Source: Olavius algarvensis Gamma 3 endosymbiont (GTDB lineage: Bacteria; Pseudomonadota; Gammaproteobacteria; GCA-001735895). From it: 34,209 nt of DNA. The first letter of the stretch is position 1. The number at the start of each line of letters is the position of its first letter. Below the pieces are notes generated by a model. The model ran no database searches. It was given only the letters and a program-made list of their open reading frames with translations, and was not told the DNA's origin. Position numbers and translations under genes: made by a program. Positions 17,701 through 24,832 of the stretch are shown in pieces. The DNA is taken from the NCBI GenBank assembly GCA_001735895.1, contig DS021199.1, positions 317,840 to 352,048 on the forward strand, in the 5' to 3' direction.

Positions 17701-18145
17701 CGACAACCAATACGCCGCCATTTGGCGATGAACCGTAGGCGTTACCATGCCGGAGGGCGTCCCCGGAGCGATCGACCCCGGGCCCCTTGCCGTACCACAT
17801 CGAAAACACGCCCTCGACTTCACAATCGGGATCGAGCACCGCTTGCTGCGCACCCAGGACGGCGGCCGCAGCCAAATCTTCATTGACCGCGGGCATAAAA
17901 TCGATCCGATCCTGTTTTAGTCGATCGTTGATGCGCCACAATTCGAGGTCTAGCGCACCCAGGGGAGAACCGCGATAGCCGGATACGAATCCCGCTGTAT
18001 TTAATCCCGTGCTACGGTCGCGCCGCGCTTGTTCGAGCATGATACGTACCAGCGCCTGGGTACCGGTCAAGAATACCCGGCCGCTGGAGTAGTCGTAACG
18101 GTCCAGCAGCTGGTAGTCGAAATTCGATTTTGGCGTGGGCATCAT
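14711..18145 (-). CDS. Indolepyruvate ferredoxin oxidoreductase family protein, fused form
   Basis: The protein has 1144 aa from the ATG at 18145; the next codon is also ATG and a TTG at 18187 is less likely. It is the long proteobacterial fusion of alpha and gamma parts of 2-oxoacid:ferredoxin oxidoreductase. Landmarks from the N-terminus: AGFVSGYRGSPLG (alpha part), a ThDP-binding half with FCSGCPHNTSTK and GIGCHVMASWM, an Fe-S region (VCEGCGDCSVESNCLSVEP, then more Cys), and a gamma domain starting NLLIPGVGGTGIVTLGALI. These enzymes decarboxylate aryl or branched 2-oxoacids from amino-acid breakdown to acyl-CoA, with ferredoxin as acceptor. The divergent Lrp/AsnC gene fits a role in amino-acid catabolism. 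The exact substrate is not shown. Confidence 0.93.
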   Translation of the reverse strand: MMPTPKSNFDYQLLDRYDYSSGRVFLTGTQALVRIMLEQARRDRSTGLNTAGFVSGYRGSPLGALDLELWRINDRLKQDRIDFMPAVNEDLAAAAVLGAQQAVLDPDCEVEGVFSMWYGKGPGVDRSGDALRHGNAYGSSPNGGVLVVAGDDHGCVSSSMPHQSDVAFMTWFMPTLNPASVGEYLQFGEFGLALSRYSGAWVGFKAISETVESGRSVDLHPDRQFHLPAIELPPAGLHVRKADLPSLEIETRIGFKLKAVEAFVEANPIDRQLYAIPAAIYGIVTTGKSHLDLLEALRLLGLDEDNCRRLGIDIYKVGMVWPLARRDALNFVRGKAEVLVIEEKRRIIESQFKEYFYDWPGDKPEKMVGKYDAQETHLNIPWTGELSPLGLVPIIATRLARFFPAERLVEKAQKLTSPTPDILNVPGATRTPYFCSGCPHNTSTKIPAGSQAASGIGCHVMASWMDRNTEGYAQMGGEGVPWVVRSKFNGGKHMFQNLGEGTWYHSGSLAIRQAVAAGTNITYKILYNDAVAMTGGQPVDGPISVSGIAYTCRAEGIDRIAIVSDDIDKFKPRDFPSRVSFHDRSQLDPLQRELREVEGVSVLIFEQACATEKRRRRKRGEVTESRRFAYINSLVCEGCGDCSVESNCLSVEPRETEFGRKRRINLSSCNKDFSCLNGFCPSFVTVEGAERSKPDTPDLDLDSLSGALREPEIPSLEQPYNLLIPGVGGTGIVTLGALITMAAHLDGLSASVLDFTGFSQKFGTVVSYIRIASAPGELNQVRIEKAATDAVIGCDIVVCSAPKASLHYARKTRMVLNTAEMPTGDLVLSRDADLRVSERLAGIGRAIGSENLATLDANRIAEKLLGDSVFGNIIMLGYAWQQGLVPVSLTALERALELNGVEPAKNWRAITIGRLMQSSPASIQSLLGPSVAPEPTIAELIEKHAAFLGAYQDQAYADRYRRSIDAFRSTLPVTIRDEFAMLAAKSLFKLLAYKDEYEVARLHIKMGFDEELRQNFSGDYRIRYHLSPPFLPLRRDARGRPEKHEFGAWIRPVLRLIAALKGLRGTWFDPFGYTRERRINRELIAWYENILNTLVVRNNAGDHQRYRNLLKAPLEMRGFGPVFLEAVVREKKKAEREMADLVNA

Positions 18146-18277
18146 GCATTCCGGACTTTGGGCCTGTTGGTATATTTTACCGATCAATAACCGAAATAAT
18201 CTTTCTTTTTTTCAAATAACTGCATTATTATTGGAATATCATTTCTATTTTTAGAAGTTATCGACTAATTTTTCCAA
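18146..18277. promoter_or_regulatory. A+T-rich divergent promoter region of IOR gene and Lrp-type regulator
   Basis: About 130 bp between the two divergent starts, very A+T-rich on the lrp side with T-runs (near 18199-18211 and 18247-18252). Lrp proteins bind such bendable A+T-rich DNA, so autoregulation and control of the IOR gene from here are likely. I could not fix a single operator or promoter. Confidence 0.5.
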
Positions 18278-18739
18278 ATGGAACTAAGCAATAAGGATCA
18301 GCAACTACTCGCGCTGTTGCAAAGTGACTGCCGTATTCCCAACGCCGAACTGGCGGAAAAAGTCGGCATGTCGTCATCGGCTTGCTGGAGACGCGTGCGC
18401 GCACTGGAAGAGGCGGGCGTTATCGAACGCTATAAAGCGGTATTATCTTCGGCAAGACTGGGCCTGACGTTTCAAGCGGTGGTCCATGTTCAATTGACGC
18501 GTCATGACCCCGATGCATTGCAGGCTTTTATCGAAGGGGTCGCGTCTCGCAGGGAAGTCCAAGCCTGTTATGCGACAACCGGACAAGCGGATTACCACCT
18601 ATTGATCAAGTGCAAAAGTATTGAAAGCTTCAATCAGTTTCAGGATGACTTTCTATTTCAACTACCGGCCATACGCAGCGCTCAAACCAACGTGGTGCTC
18701 AGGGAGATCTCGACTTCGGGATCGGGCCTCTCGCTTTGA
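18278..18739 (+). CDS. Lrp/AsnC family transcriptional regulator
   Basis: The protein has 153 aa, normal for the family. The N-terminal HTH (about residues 4-50) has the classic DQQLLALLQSDCRIPNAELAEKVGMSSS followed by CWRRVRALEEAGVIERYKAVL, here read in two halves. A C-terminal RAM ligand-binding domain follows (about 65-148) with ACYATTGQADYHLLIKC. These proteins form octamers and sense amino acids. It is divergent from the IOR-type enzyme, the usual layout where an Lrp member controls a neighbouring amino-acid catabolic gene. Which amino acid it senses cannot be read from the sequence. Confidence 0.95.
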   Translation: MELSNKDQQLLALLQSDCRIPNAELAEKVGMSSSACWRRVRALEEAGVIERYKAVLSSARLGLTFQAVVHVQLTRHDPDALQAFIEGVASRREVQACYATTGQADYHLLIKCKSIESFNQFQDDFLFQLPAIRSAQTNVVLREISTSGSGLSL

Positions 18740-18856
18740 ATCTATAAGGGATAAGCCTTTGAGGAGTGGGGTAGTTTAGCCGCCGTTACGCGCTACAGCG
18801 GCAGACTACAGACGACCGGATTGCAGCAAAGCGCGATCCGACTGACGTCACGCAGC

Positions 18857-19378
18857 TTAAATGCGCAATTCGGGGAGCGTTTCCGCTGCGGGCACGAAAC
18901 GCAGGGCCAGGCCATTATTACACCAGCGTTGCCCGGTGGGCTTGGGTCCATCCCCGAATACATGGCCCTGATGCCCCCCGCAACGGGCGCAATGATATTC
19001 GGTGCGTGGAATAATCAGCTTCCAGTCTCGTCTAGTGCCGGTATTGCTTTCGATGGCTTGATAAAAACTGGGCCAGCCGGTACCGCTGTCAAACTTGGTA
19101 TCGGAAACAAACAGGGGCAGATAACAGGCGCTGCAAACATAGGTACCGTCGCGTTTTTCATCATTTAACGGACTGCTCCAGGGGCGTTCGGTGGCCTCTT
19201 CGAACAACACCTCGAATTGCTCGGCATCCAATAACTGGCGCCATTCTTCCAGGGTTTTGTCGATGGGCGTGAATTTGCCATTCATCGCCTCGGCCTCCGA
19301 GACGGCGAAAACAGCCCTGCTGGTCGCAATGCTTGCCACACCAGCGAGCGCGCCGGTAATAAATAGTCGCCTGTCCAC
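18857..19378 (-). CDS. msrB: Peptide-methionine (R)-S-oxide reductase MsrB, Tat-exported
   Basis: The GTG at 19378 is chosen because AGGAG lies 8 nt upstream and because it gives a protein beginning MDRRLFITGALAGVAS, a twin-arginine signal; an ATG at 19423 would add 15 residues. At 173 aa, the MsrB domain covers about 38-165. It has Zn-binding Cys pairs C82/C85 and C130/C133, FDSGTGWPSF, a HCARCGGHQGHVF stretch, and the catalytic Cys153 in RWCNNGLALRF, where most relatives read RYCxNSxxLxF. It reduces methionine-R-sulfoxide in oxidised proteins. The signal places it in the periplasm, where its electron donor is unknown. The FHA gene lies upstream on the same strand, ~210 bp away. Confidence 0.93.
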   Translation of the reverse strand: MDRRLFITGALAGVASIATSRAVFAVSEAEAMNGKFTPIDKTLEEWRQLLDAEQFEVLFEEATERPWSSPLNDEKRDGTYVCSACYLPLFVSDTKFDSGTGWPSFYQAIESNTGTRRDWKLIIPRTEYHCARCGGHQGHVFGDGPKPTGQRWCNNGLALRFVPAAETLPELRI

Positions 19379-19589
19379 AAAGCGATCTCCTAATAGATAA
19401 GTATCTTTTGAGACAGCAGGCATCGAATTAAATTCCCTACCGGCCCTCCAAAGCACTGGCGCCGGAATCGCAAAACCCGGTCTCTGAGGCCGGGCGGATA
19501 TGCCGTAGGCCGCCTCGAACCAGCTCCGATAAGCGGGCTGGAACCCGGCAGGAATCAAGCGCGTGCAAATCCGCCGGCTAACTTTAAGG

Positions 19590-19955
19590 TCATCCGTGGT
19601 TCAAGCGCTGCCCGGTGTCGTCCGTATGTTCAATCAAGGTCTCGTTATCGTCTACCGCCACAAAGTCACTGGCGACCGCCAGCAAATCCTGGATCACGTA
19701 GGTTTGCTCACCGATCACGATCGGCTGTAAAGGATTCACGAATCCTTGATCGAATTTCACCAAGGTCTTATTTTTCTTAAGGAAAGTACCGTTGGTGGAA
19801 TTCAAGTCTCGCAGGAATATTTTCCCGTCGGCTATACTGATTTCAGCATGCTGCTTGCTGACGGTGGGCGAATCCATATAAATATGACCCTCACGCCCCA
19901 GTGTGTACGTCCGGCCGTCCATGCGCTCTAGTTTTTCGCTCAGGTTATTTTTCAT
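19590..19955 (-). CDS. FHA domain protein, 121 aa
   Basis: One FHA domain spans about residues 12-90. The conserved core is visible: TLGREGHIYMDSPTVSKQHAEI (GR, then SxxH), read here as TLGREGH and TVSKQHAEI, plus DLNSTNGTFL. FHA domains bind phosphothreonine peptides. No kinase or secretion gene is nearby, so the partner is unknown. The ~35-residue tail is acidic and ends in a short flexible segment. The stop lies ~210 bp before the msrB start, so the two genes may or may not be linked. The ATG has only a weak GAG element upstream. Confidence 0.9.
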   Translation of the reverse strand: MKNNLSEKLERMDGRTYTLGREGHIYMDSPTVSKQHAEISIADGKIFLRDLNSTNGTFLKKNKTLVKFDQGFVNPLQPIVIGEQTYVIQDLLAVASDFVAVDDNETLIEHTDDTGQRLNHG

Positions 19956-20257
19956 CTATTTGATCTCATTGTGTCGACCCGGCGCCAATCTTTCTCATCA
20001 GGCCCGCGGGTAAAGATTCGCAGAACCGGATTCTTAGCCAAGTAGGACCTAAGATTACATCAAGGCAATCATTTTTCTAGTGGAATATTTCGGTTTTCTG
20101 TGGCCTTTGCCCAAAGTAGTGCTCAATATATTCCGATTTAAAGCGCGAACATGGCGCCTCCGGAACTGTTTCAATAGTCCCCAAATAATTTCGTATCCAC
20201 CCGGACTCGGGTTAAGATTTTGGCTCCCTGACCCAGGCAGCCATAAGGCCAAAAACC
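19956..20257. other. Divergent gap between the FHA gene and hrpB
   Basis: About 300 bp. Minus and plus frames here (for example 20055-20435 minus, 20080-20361 plus) show no family features. It probably holds both promoters; I could not place them with confidence. Confidence 0.4.
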
Positions 20258-22819
20258 TTGCCCCGATTCTCCCTTCCCGTCGAAGACTGTCTCGATGCCC
20301 TGAAACTCGGTTTGTTAGAGCGCGACGAAGTATTGCTGGAAGCGCCGCCGGGCGCCGGTAAAACCACCCTGGTACCGCTAGCGCTGCTGACGCAACCCTG
20401 GCTTGCCGGTAAAAAAATTCTAATGCTCGAGCCAAGACGAATTGCGACCCGCTCCGCCGCTTTTAGAATGGCCAGCCTGTTAAACGAAGTCCCGGGCCAA
20501 ACTGTCGGTTATCGCATGCGGCTGGACTCGAAGATCGGTGCTAGCACGCGCATAGAAATCATCACCGAGGGTATATTGACCCGAATGCTGCAACAGGATC
20601 CCGCGCTGGAAGAGGTCGGGTTGGTGATATTCGATGAATTCCATGAACGCAATCTCGATTCGGACCTGGCACTGGCGCTGTGCCTGAAAGGACGGGCGCT
20701 GTTTCGCAACAATAGCGGAAACGATCCTCCCGCGTTGAAAATTCTGTTGATGTCGGCCACGCTCGACAGTCAAAATATTGCACAGTTGCTCGGGAATGCG
20801 CCGATTGTAAAAAGCGAAGGCAGGCTCCATCCGGTGGACATTATTTACGGCGGCGCCCGCCGGCCCAACGAAAATATTGTCGAGCGTGTAGTCGCCACGA
20901 CAAAACAGGCGCTGAAGGACAACCCCGCCAGCAGCCTGCTCGCCTTTCTGCCGGGCCAGGGGGAAATCCGACGCTGCGCCGAGGCGCTGGCCGACTGGTT
21001 GCGCTCGAACCATATTAACGACATCCACCTGCGCCCGCTGTATGGCAATCTATCGATCGAAGCGCAGCAACAAGCGATCGCCCCGCTGTCCGGCAAGGAA
21101 TCGCGGGATCAAAAGGTCGTACTGGCAACCAATATCGCCGAAACCAGTCTCACCATCGAAGGCGTCGATGTCGTCATCGATTCGGGCCTGGCGCGCGTGC
21201 CCCGCTTCAATCCGGCCACGGGCATGACCGGTTTACATACCGAGAGAATTTCTAGCGCATCCAGCCTGCAACGCGCGGGTCGCGCCGGCCGACTGGCGCC
21301 GGGGACATGTTATCGGCTCTGGTCTGCCGACCAGCAGCGACAACTGGCGCGCCAGAGCGCGGCTGAAATACTGCAGGCCGATCTCGCACCGCTGGCTTTA
21401 CAAGTACTGCAATGGGGGATAGACGACCCCACCGAGTTGACCTGGCTGGATCCGCCACCGCAGGGGCACTGGCTGCAGGCGCTGGACTTGCTCGCGTTAC
21501 TCGGCGCGCTAGACCACAAAAACGGCACGCGCGTGCTCAGCCCCCACGGACAGGCCATGACGGCTTTACCGCTGCACCCCAGACTCGCACATTTACTGCT
21601 GCGGGGCGCCGAAATCGGGTGCCTCGAGCCGGCCGCGTTGCTGGCAAGCCTGTTATCCGAACGCGACCCGTTAAGCGCAAGCAACCCGGATCTCGGCGAC
21701 CGGCTCGATATGCTAACCGGAGAATCGCCCTGCCCCAGGCAACACCGGGCTTGGGCGGACAGGACACGCCAACTGGCGCGTCAACTGGAATCTCAGGCTA
21801 GCCGATTGAAGCGACCGCCGCCGGGCTCCCGTTTTTTGATTCGGGCCGAGCAGCTACCGGGTCTATTACTCGCTTGCGCCTACCCGGATCGGGTGGCGCG
21901 TCGCCGACACTCCGGCAGTTTCCAACTCGTCAACGGCCGCAGCGCCAGTCTCGCCGGGACGCACAATCTCAGCAAAAATCGCTGGCTCGCCGTAGCCGAA
22001 GTAAGCGGCGTCGCGGGCGGCAAGGGCGATATCATCCGCTCGGCCGCGACGCTTGACGAAAGGCTTTTTGAGACCGCACTGGCTGAGATGGTGCACGCTG
22101 AAACCATTGCCGAATGGGATAACAAGGCCGGTCGCTTCATCGCCGAAGCGCGACGCAAAATCGGCGCTCTGGTGTTGCAAAAAAAGACCCTGGACGAGGT
22201 CCCGGAGGCAGCCAGGCAACAGGCCTTGATTCAATTTCTGCGCGAGCGGGAGCTCAAGCCGCTGCCCTGGAACGCCGAACAGCGCCAGTGGTGCGCCAGG
22301 GTTTGCCTGCTGCGCTCGATCGATAACGCGGTCGACTGGCCCGACGTCAGTCACGATTTTTTACTCGCCACGCTGGATGCCTGGCTGGCGCCCTATCTCG
22401 ATCAAGTCAATTCGTTACAGGATTTCAAGAAGCTTGATTTAACAGCGATTCTCGCAGGCTCGCTGTCCTGGCAACAGCAACAACGATTGAACCAGCTGGC
22501 GCCCACCCGCTTGACCGTGCCCTCGGGTTCGTCGATCGCGATCGACTATACGCGATCGCCGCCGGTACTGGCGGTCAAGCTGCAAGAGATGTTTGGCTGC
22601 GAGCAAACTCCGACGGTCGCCAATGGCAAAGTCGCTCTGCTGGTACATCTGCTGTCGCCGGCCGGCAGACCGTTACAGATTACTCAGGACCTGGCCGGTT
22701 TTTGGCGCTCGTCTTACCACGATGTCAAAAAAGAAATGAAAGGACGATACCCCAAACACCCCTGGCCGGACGATCCGCTGGTTGCGCGTGCAACGCGCAA
22801 GACCAAAGGTCAAGGTTAA
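20258..22819 (+). CDS. hrpB: ATP-dependent helicase HrpB
   Basis: The protein has 853 aa, close to the E. coli HrpB length, and reads colinearly with it. The start is TTG, with TAAGG ~9 nt upstream; no ATG gives a full N-terminus. Walker A APPGAGKTT is at residues 29-37, DEFH (Walker B of the DEAH class) at 126-129, SAT further on, then the second RecA domain with ATNIAETSLTIEG and QRAGRAGR. A long C-terminal region ends in the family-typical LQITQDLAGFW, then KEMKGRYPKHPWPDDP. It is a DExH RNA/DNA helicase of unclear role in most bacteria. Its stop is only 4 bp from the stop of the convergent MscS-like gene. Confidence 0.97.
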   Translation: MPRFSLPVEDCLDALKLGLLERDEVLLEAPPGAGKTTLVPLALLTQPWLAGKKILMLEPRRIATRSAAFRMASLLNEVPGQTVGYRMRLDSKIGASTRIEIITEGILTRMLQQDPALEEVGLVIFDEFHERNLDSDLALALCLKGRALFRNNSGNDPPALKILLMSATLDSQNIAQLLGNAPIVKSEGRLHPVDIIYGGARRPNENIVERVVATTKQALKDNPASSLLAFLPGQGEIRRCAEALADWLRSNHINDIHLRPLYGNLSIEAQQQAIAPLSGKESRDQKVVLATNIAETSLTIEGVDVVIDSGLARVPRFNPATGMTGLHTERISSASSLQRAGRAGRLAPGTCYRLWSADQQRQLARQSAAEILQADLAPLALQVLQWGIDDPTELTWLDPPPQGHWLQALDLLALLGALDHKNGTRVLSPHGQAMTALPLHPRLAHLLLRGAEIGCLEPAALLASLLSERDPLSASNPDLGDRLDMLTGESPCPRQHRAWADRTRQLARQLESQASRLKRPPPGSRFLIRAEQLPGLLLACAYPDRVARRRHSGSFQLVNGRSASLAGTHNLSKNRWLAVAEVSGVAGGKGDIIRSAATLDERLFETALAEMVHAETIAEWDNKAGRFIAEARRKIGALVLQKKTLDEVPEAARQQALIQFLRERELKPLPWNAEQRQWCARVCLLRSIDNAVDWPDVSHDFLLATLDAWLAPYLDQVNSLQDFKKLDLTAILAGSLSWQQQQRLNQLAPTRLTVPSGSSIAIDYTRSPPVLAVKLQEMFGCEQTPTVANGKVALLVHLLSPAGRPLQITQDLAGFWRSSYHDVKKEMKGRYPKHPWPDDPLVARATRKTKGQG

Positions 22820-22823
22820 GCGG

Positions 22824-24539
22824 CTAGCCGGCTGGGATATCTTCCGCCAATGCCGTCTCGGCGCGATGCACGCTGAGTTGCGGAAACGGTATCACCCAGC
22901 CTTGCGCCTCGCATACCGCGACGCAGGTTCGCTGAATAAGTCGCTCAATCGCAAAGTACGCGGCGGCGCTATTGCCGTCCATGGAGGCGAATATCAGGTA
23001 GTCGAGCGAACTACTGCCCGCCGCCTTGAATTCCACCAGCAGATTTTTCAGATCGTCTCCAAAACCGGCGTCCGAGAAAGCGTCTTCCAGGGCGGTCCTG
23101 AATGTTTCAGGCACATGCTCCAGGGAAATTTCCTGATGTCGATAGTCGATCCCGAACACGACGATGACGCCAAAACCGTCGCGCGAAAGATTACGCGGAT
23201 TGAGTTGTAAAAAGTCAGCCGTGGCAAACTCCACCGGGCTGCCAAGCACCTTGACTCGTACCCGCTCGACCGTCTGTTGCAAGACCTGTCCGAAATCGCC
23301 GTTGGACAGCAGCAGGTAATCACCGACACGGCAGGGAAACCAGGGCTCGCCGGTATCGGGGCGCGATGCCAATTGCGCCAGCGCCGCCAGCGGCAAACGA
23401 ACAATGCCTTCCAGGTCGGGATTGCGTAACTCCGAGTAAAGATTGAGCGAATCGATAGTGAATGGCAGGCCCTGGTAAATCAAACGCTCCCCTTGCCGCG
23501 CGGCGCCGGCGTTGAGCAGCAATCGTACTTCCAGGATGTACCCCGGCAGAAAACGCCAGACACCGAGCGCGAGCATGATTAGCGCGATGATTGCCAGTGA
23601 CAGCAGCAACACGTCGCCGCGGACATAGAATACCGACAAGACCGCTAGCGTCACCAGCACAATGCTCAATAAATGGTAGCCATAGAGCAACAGCCGGGTC
23701 CGGGCAGCGCGCGCGAGCCCCGGGGCAGACCGGCGACGCCCGCTGACCAGGCGCCGCAGCATGCGCAAGACATACCACAGAAAAACACCGGCGACGAGGG
23801 CGCTCAGCAAGGTGAGACCGCGTCCCAGAATAAATTCATAGGCACTGGCTCCCATAGTCTTCAACAGCCGGCTTTTTTCTGCTTCGAGAAACCGCAATTC
23901 GTCGCGCGAGGCTTCGAGGGCGTGTTTTATTTCATCGTGGCGCTGACGCCAGGATGCCGCGACCCCGGCCAGCCTTTCGACAACCGCCGGCGGCGCTTCT
24001 TGCTGGTCGAGTTGCGCCAGGGAATCGAGCGCTCTGGCCGCGACCAGGAGTTGCCGTTGGTGCAGTTCGATGGAGGTGCGTAATTCGGCGATCCGGCGAG
24101 GCTTATCGGTCGCATCTCTGAGACTATCGAGCACCGGCCGAGCGATCTGGGCCAGCTCCGCACGCCAGTCGAACTCGGAGTCATCGGCAACCTCCAGGCT
24201 GCGCAGGCTGATACCGTCGGCGGCAGTCTTTTCAAACGCTTCGGTCAATTCCCGGATGCGCTGCTGGAGCTCGGCGATCTGCTGGTCAAGCTTCTTCCGC
24301 TCGATTTCATCGGCCGTCGCGATTTGTTCCAGCAAGTTTCGAACCTGCTCACGCCGCTCTTCCAGCGCGGCCCGGATAGTCTGGAGTTTGCGCATCGTCT
24401 GCCGGCGATCCGCCGCGCTGCTTGACGTCGTTTGCGGCGCTGTTTCCAGCGCCGCATCATCCGGCTTGCCGGTTTGCGCGGAGGCCGTCGACAATACAAG
24501 TAGGGCGATAACTGCGGCCATCAGGGCGCGTGGGTGCAT
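22824..24539 (-). CDS. MscS-related membrane protein with long periplasmic coiled coil
   Basis: The protein has 571 aa from the ATG at 24539; a TTG four codons earlier is less likely. A signal peptide (ends near ASA) is followed by ~230 residues of charged heptad-rich helix (for example MRKLQTIRAALEERREQV, LDQQIAELQQRIRELTEAF), then about three membrane helices (~240-345). The C-terminal part has two beta-type segments: one around GERLIYQGLPFTIDSLNLYS, and a second MscS-like one around FPCRVGDYLLLSNGDFGQV. The final alpha-beta domain ends in the MscS-like IPFPQLSVH. It is probably an inner-membrane mechanosensitive-type protein. The usual Gly/Ala pore helix right before the beta domain is not obvious, so channel activity is uncertain. 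Confidence 0.82.
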   Translation of the reverse strand: MHPRALMAAVIALLVLSTASAQTGKPDDAALETAPQTTSSSAADRRQTMRKLQTIRAALEERREQVRNLLEQIATADEIERKKLDQQIAELQQRIRELTEAFEKTAADGISLRSLEVADDSEFDWRAELAQIARPVLDSLRDATDKPRRIAELRTSIELHQRQLLVAARALDSLAQLDQQEAPPAVVERLAGVAASWRQRHDEIKHALEASRDELRFLEAEKSRLLKTMGASAYEFILGRGLTLLSALVAGVFLWYVLRMLRRLVSGRRRSAPGLARAARTRLLLYGYHLLSIVLVTLAVLSVFYVRGDVLLLSLAIIALIMLALGVWRFLPGYILEVRLLLNAGAARQGERLIYQGLPFTIDSLNLYSELRNPDLEGIVRLPLAALAQLASRPDTGEPWFPCRVGDYLLLSNGDFGQVLQQTVERVRVKVLGSPVEFATADFLQLNPRNLSRDGFGVIVVFGIDYRHQEISLEHVPETFRTALEDAFSDAGFGDDLKNLLVEFKAAGSSSLDYLIFASMDGNSAAAYFAIERLIQRTCVAVCEAQGWVIPFPQLSVHRAETALAEDIPAG

Positions 24540-24551
24540 ACTTCCGTTCAA

Positions 24552-24832
24552 GCTTCTACTCAGCTGGGATAGTCGTTTTTTATTATGTCATATCGACGCT
24601 CTGGTCAGCGAGGGCGATTGCGCGTCAGCGGGAACGGATTCCGGTTGGGGGACGACAACCGGCCAGCTACGCCCCCGTGTCAATACCAAGTGCCTGTAGG
24701 TATATTTTTACAAAAAGACGATTGTCTGCGTCAATTTTCGTACTGGTGAAGACGGCTCCGATGCTATTATTGCGCCACGTTAATCGCTTGCCCCGTCTCC
24801 CAGCGTCGGGTAAGCAAACCAGGATGAATCGA
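24552..24832. promoter_or_regulatory. Divergent promoter region of the MscS-like and ThDP-enzyme genes
   Basis: About 280 bp between divergent starts. The frame of the ThDP enzyme stays open upstream, but this part has no domain features and is taken as non-coding. Confidence 0.4.

Noticed and set aside
19590-19955. FHA protein as part of a type VI secretion or kinase locus
   Set aside because: No T6SS, kinase or phosphatase genes are found on either side.
24530-24832. N-terminal extension of the ThDP enzyme frame
   Set aside because: It carries no domain, overlaps the divergent MscS-like start, and the internal ATG at 24833 has a good ribosome site and the family N-terminus.
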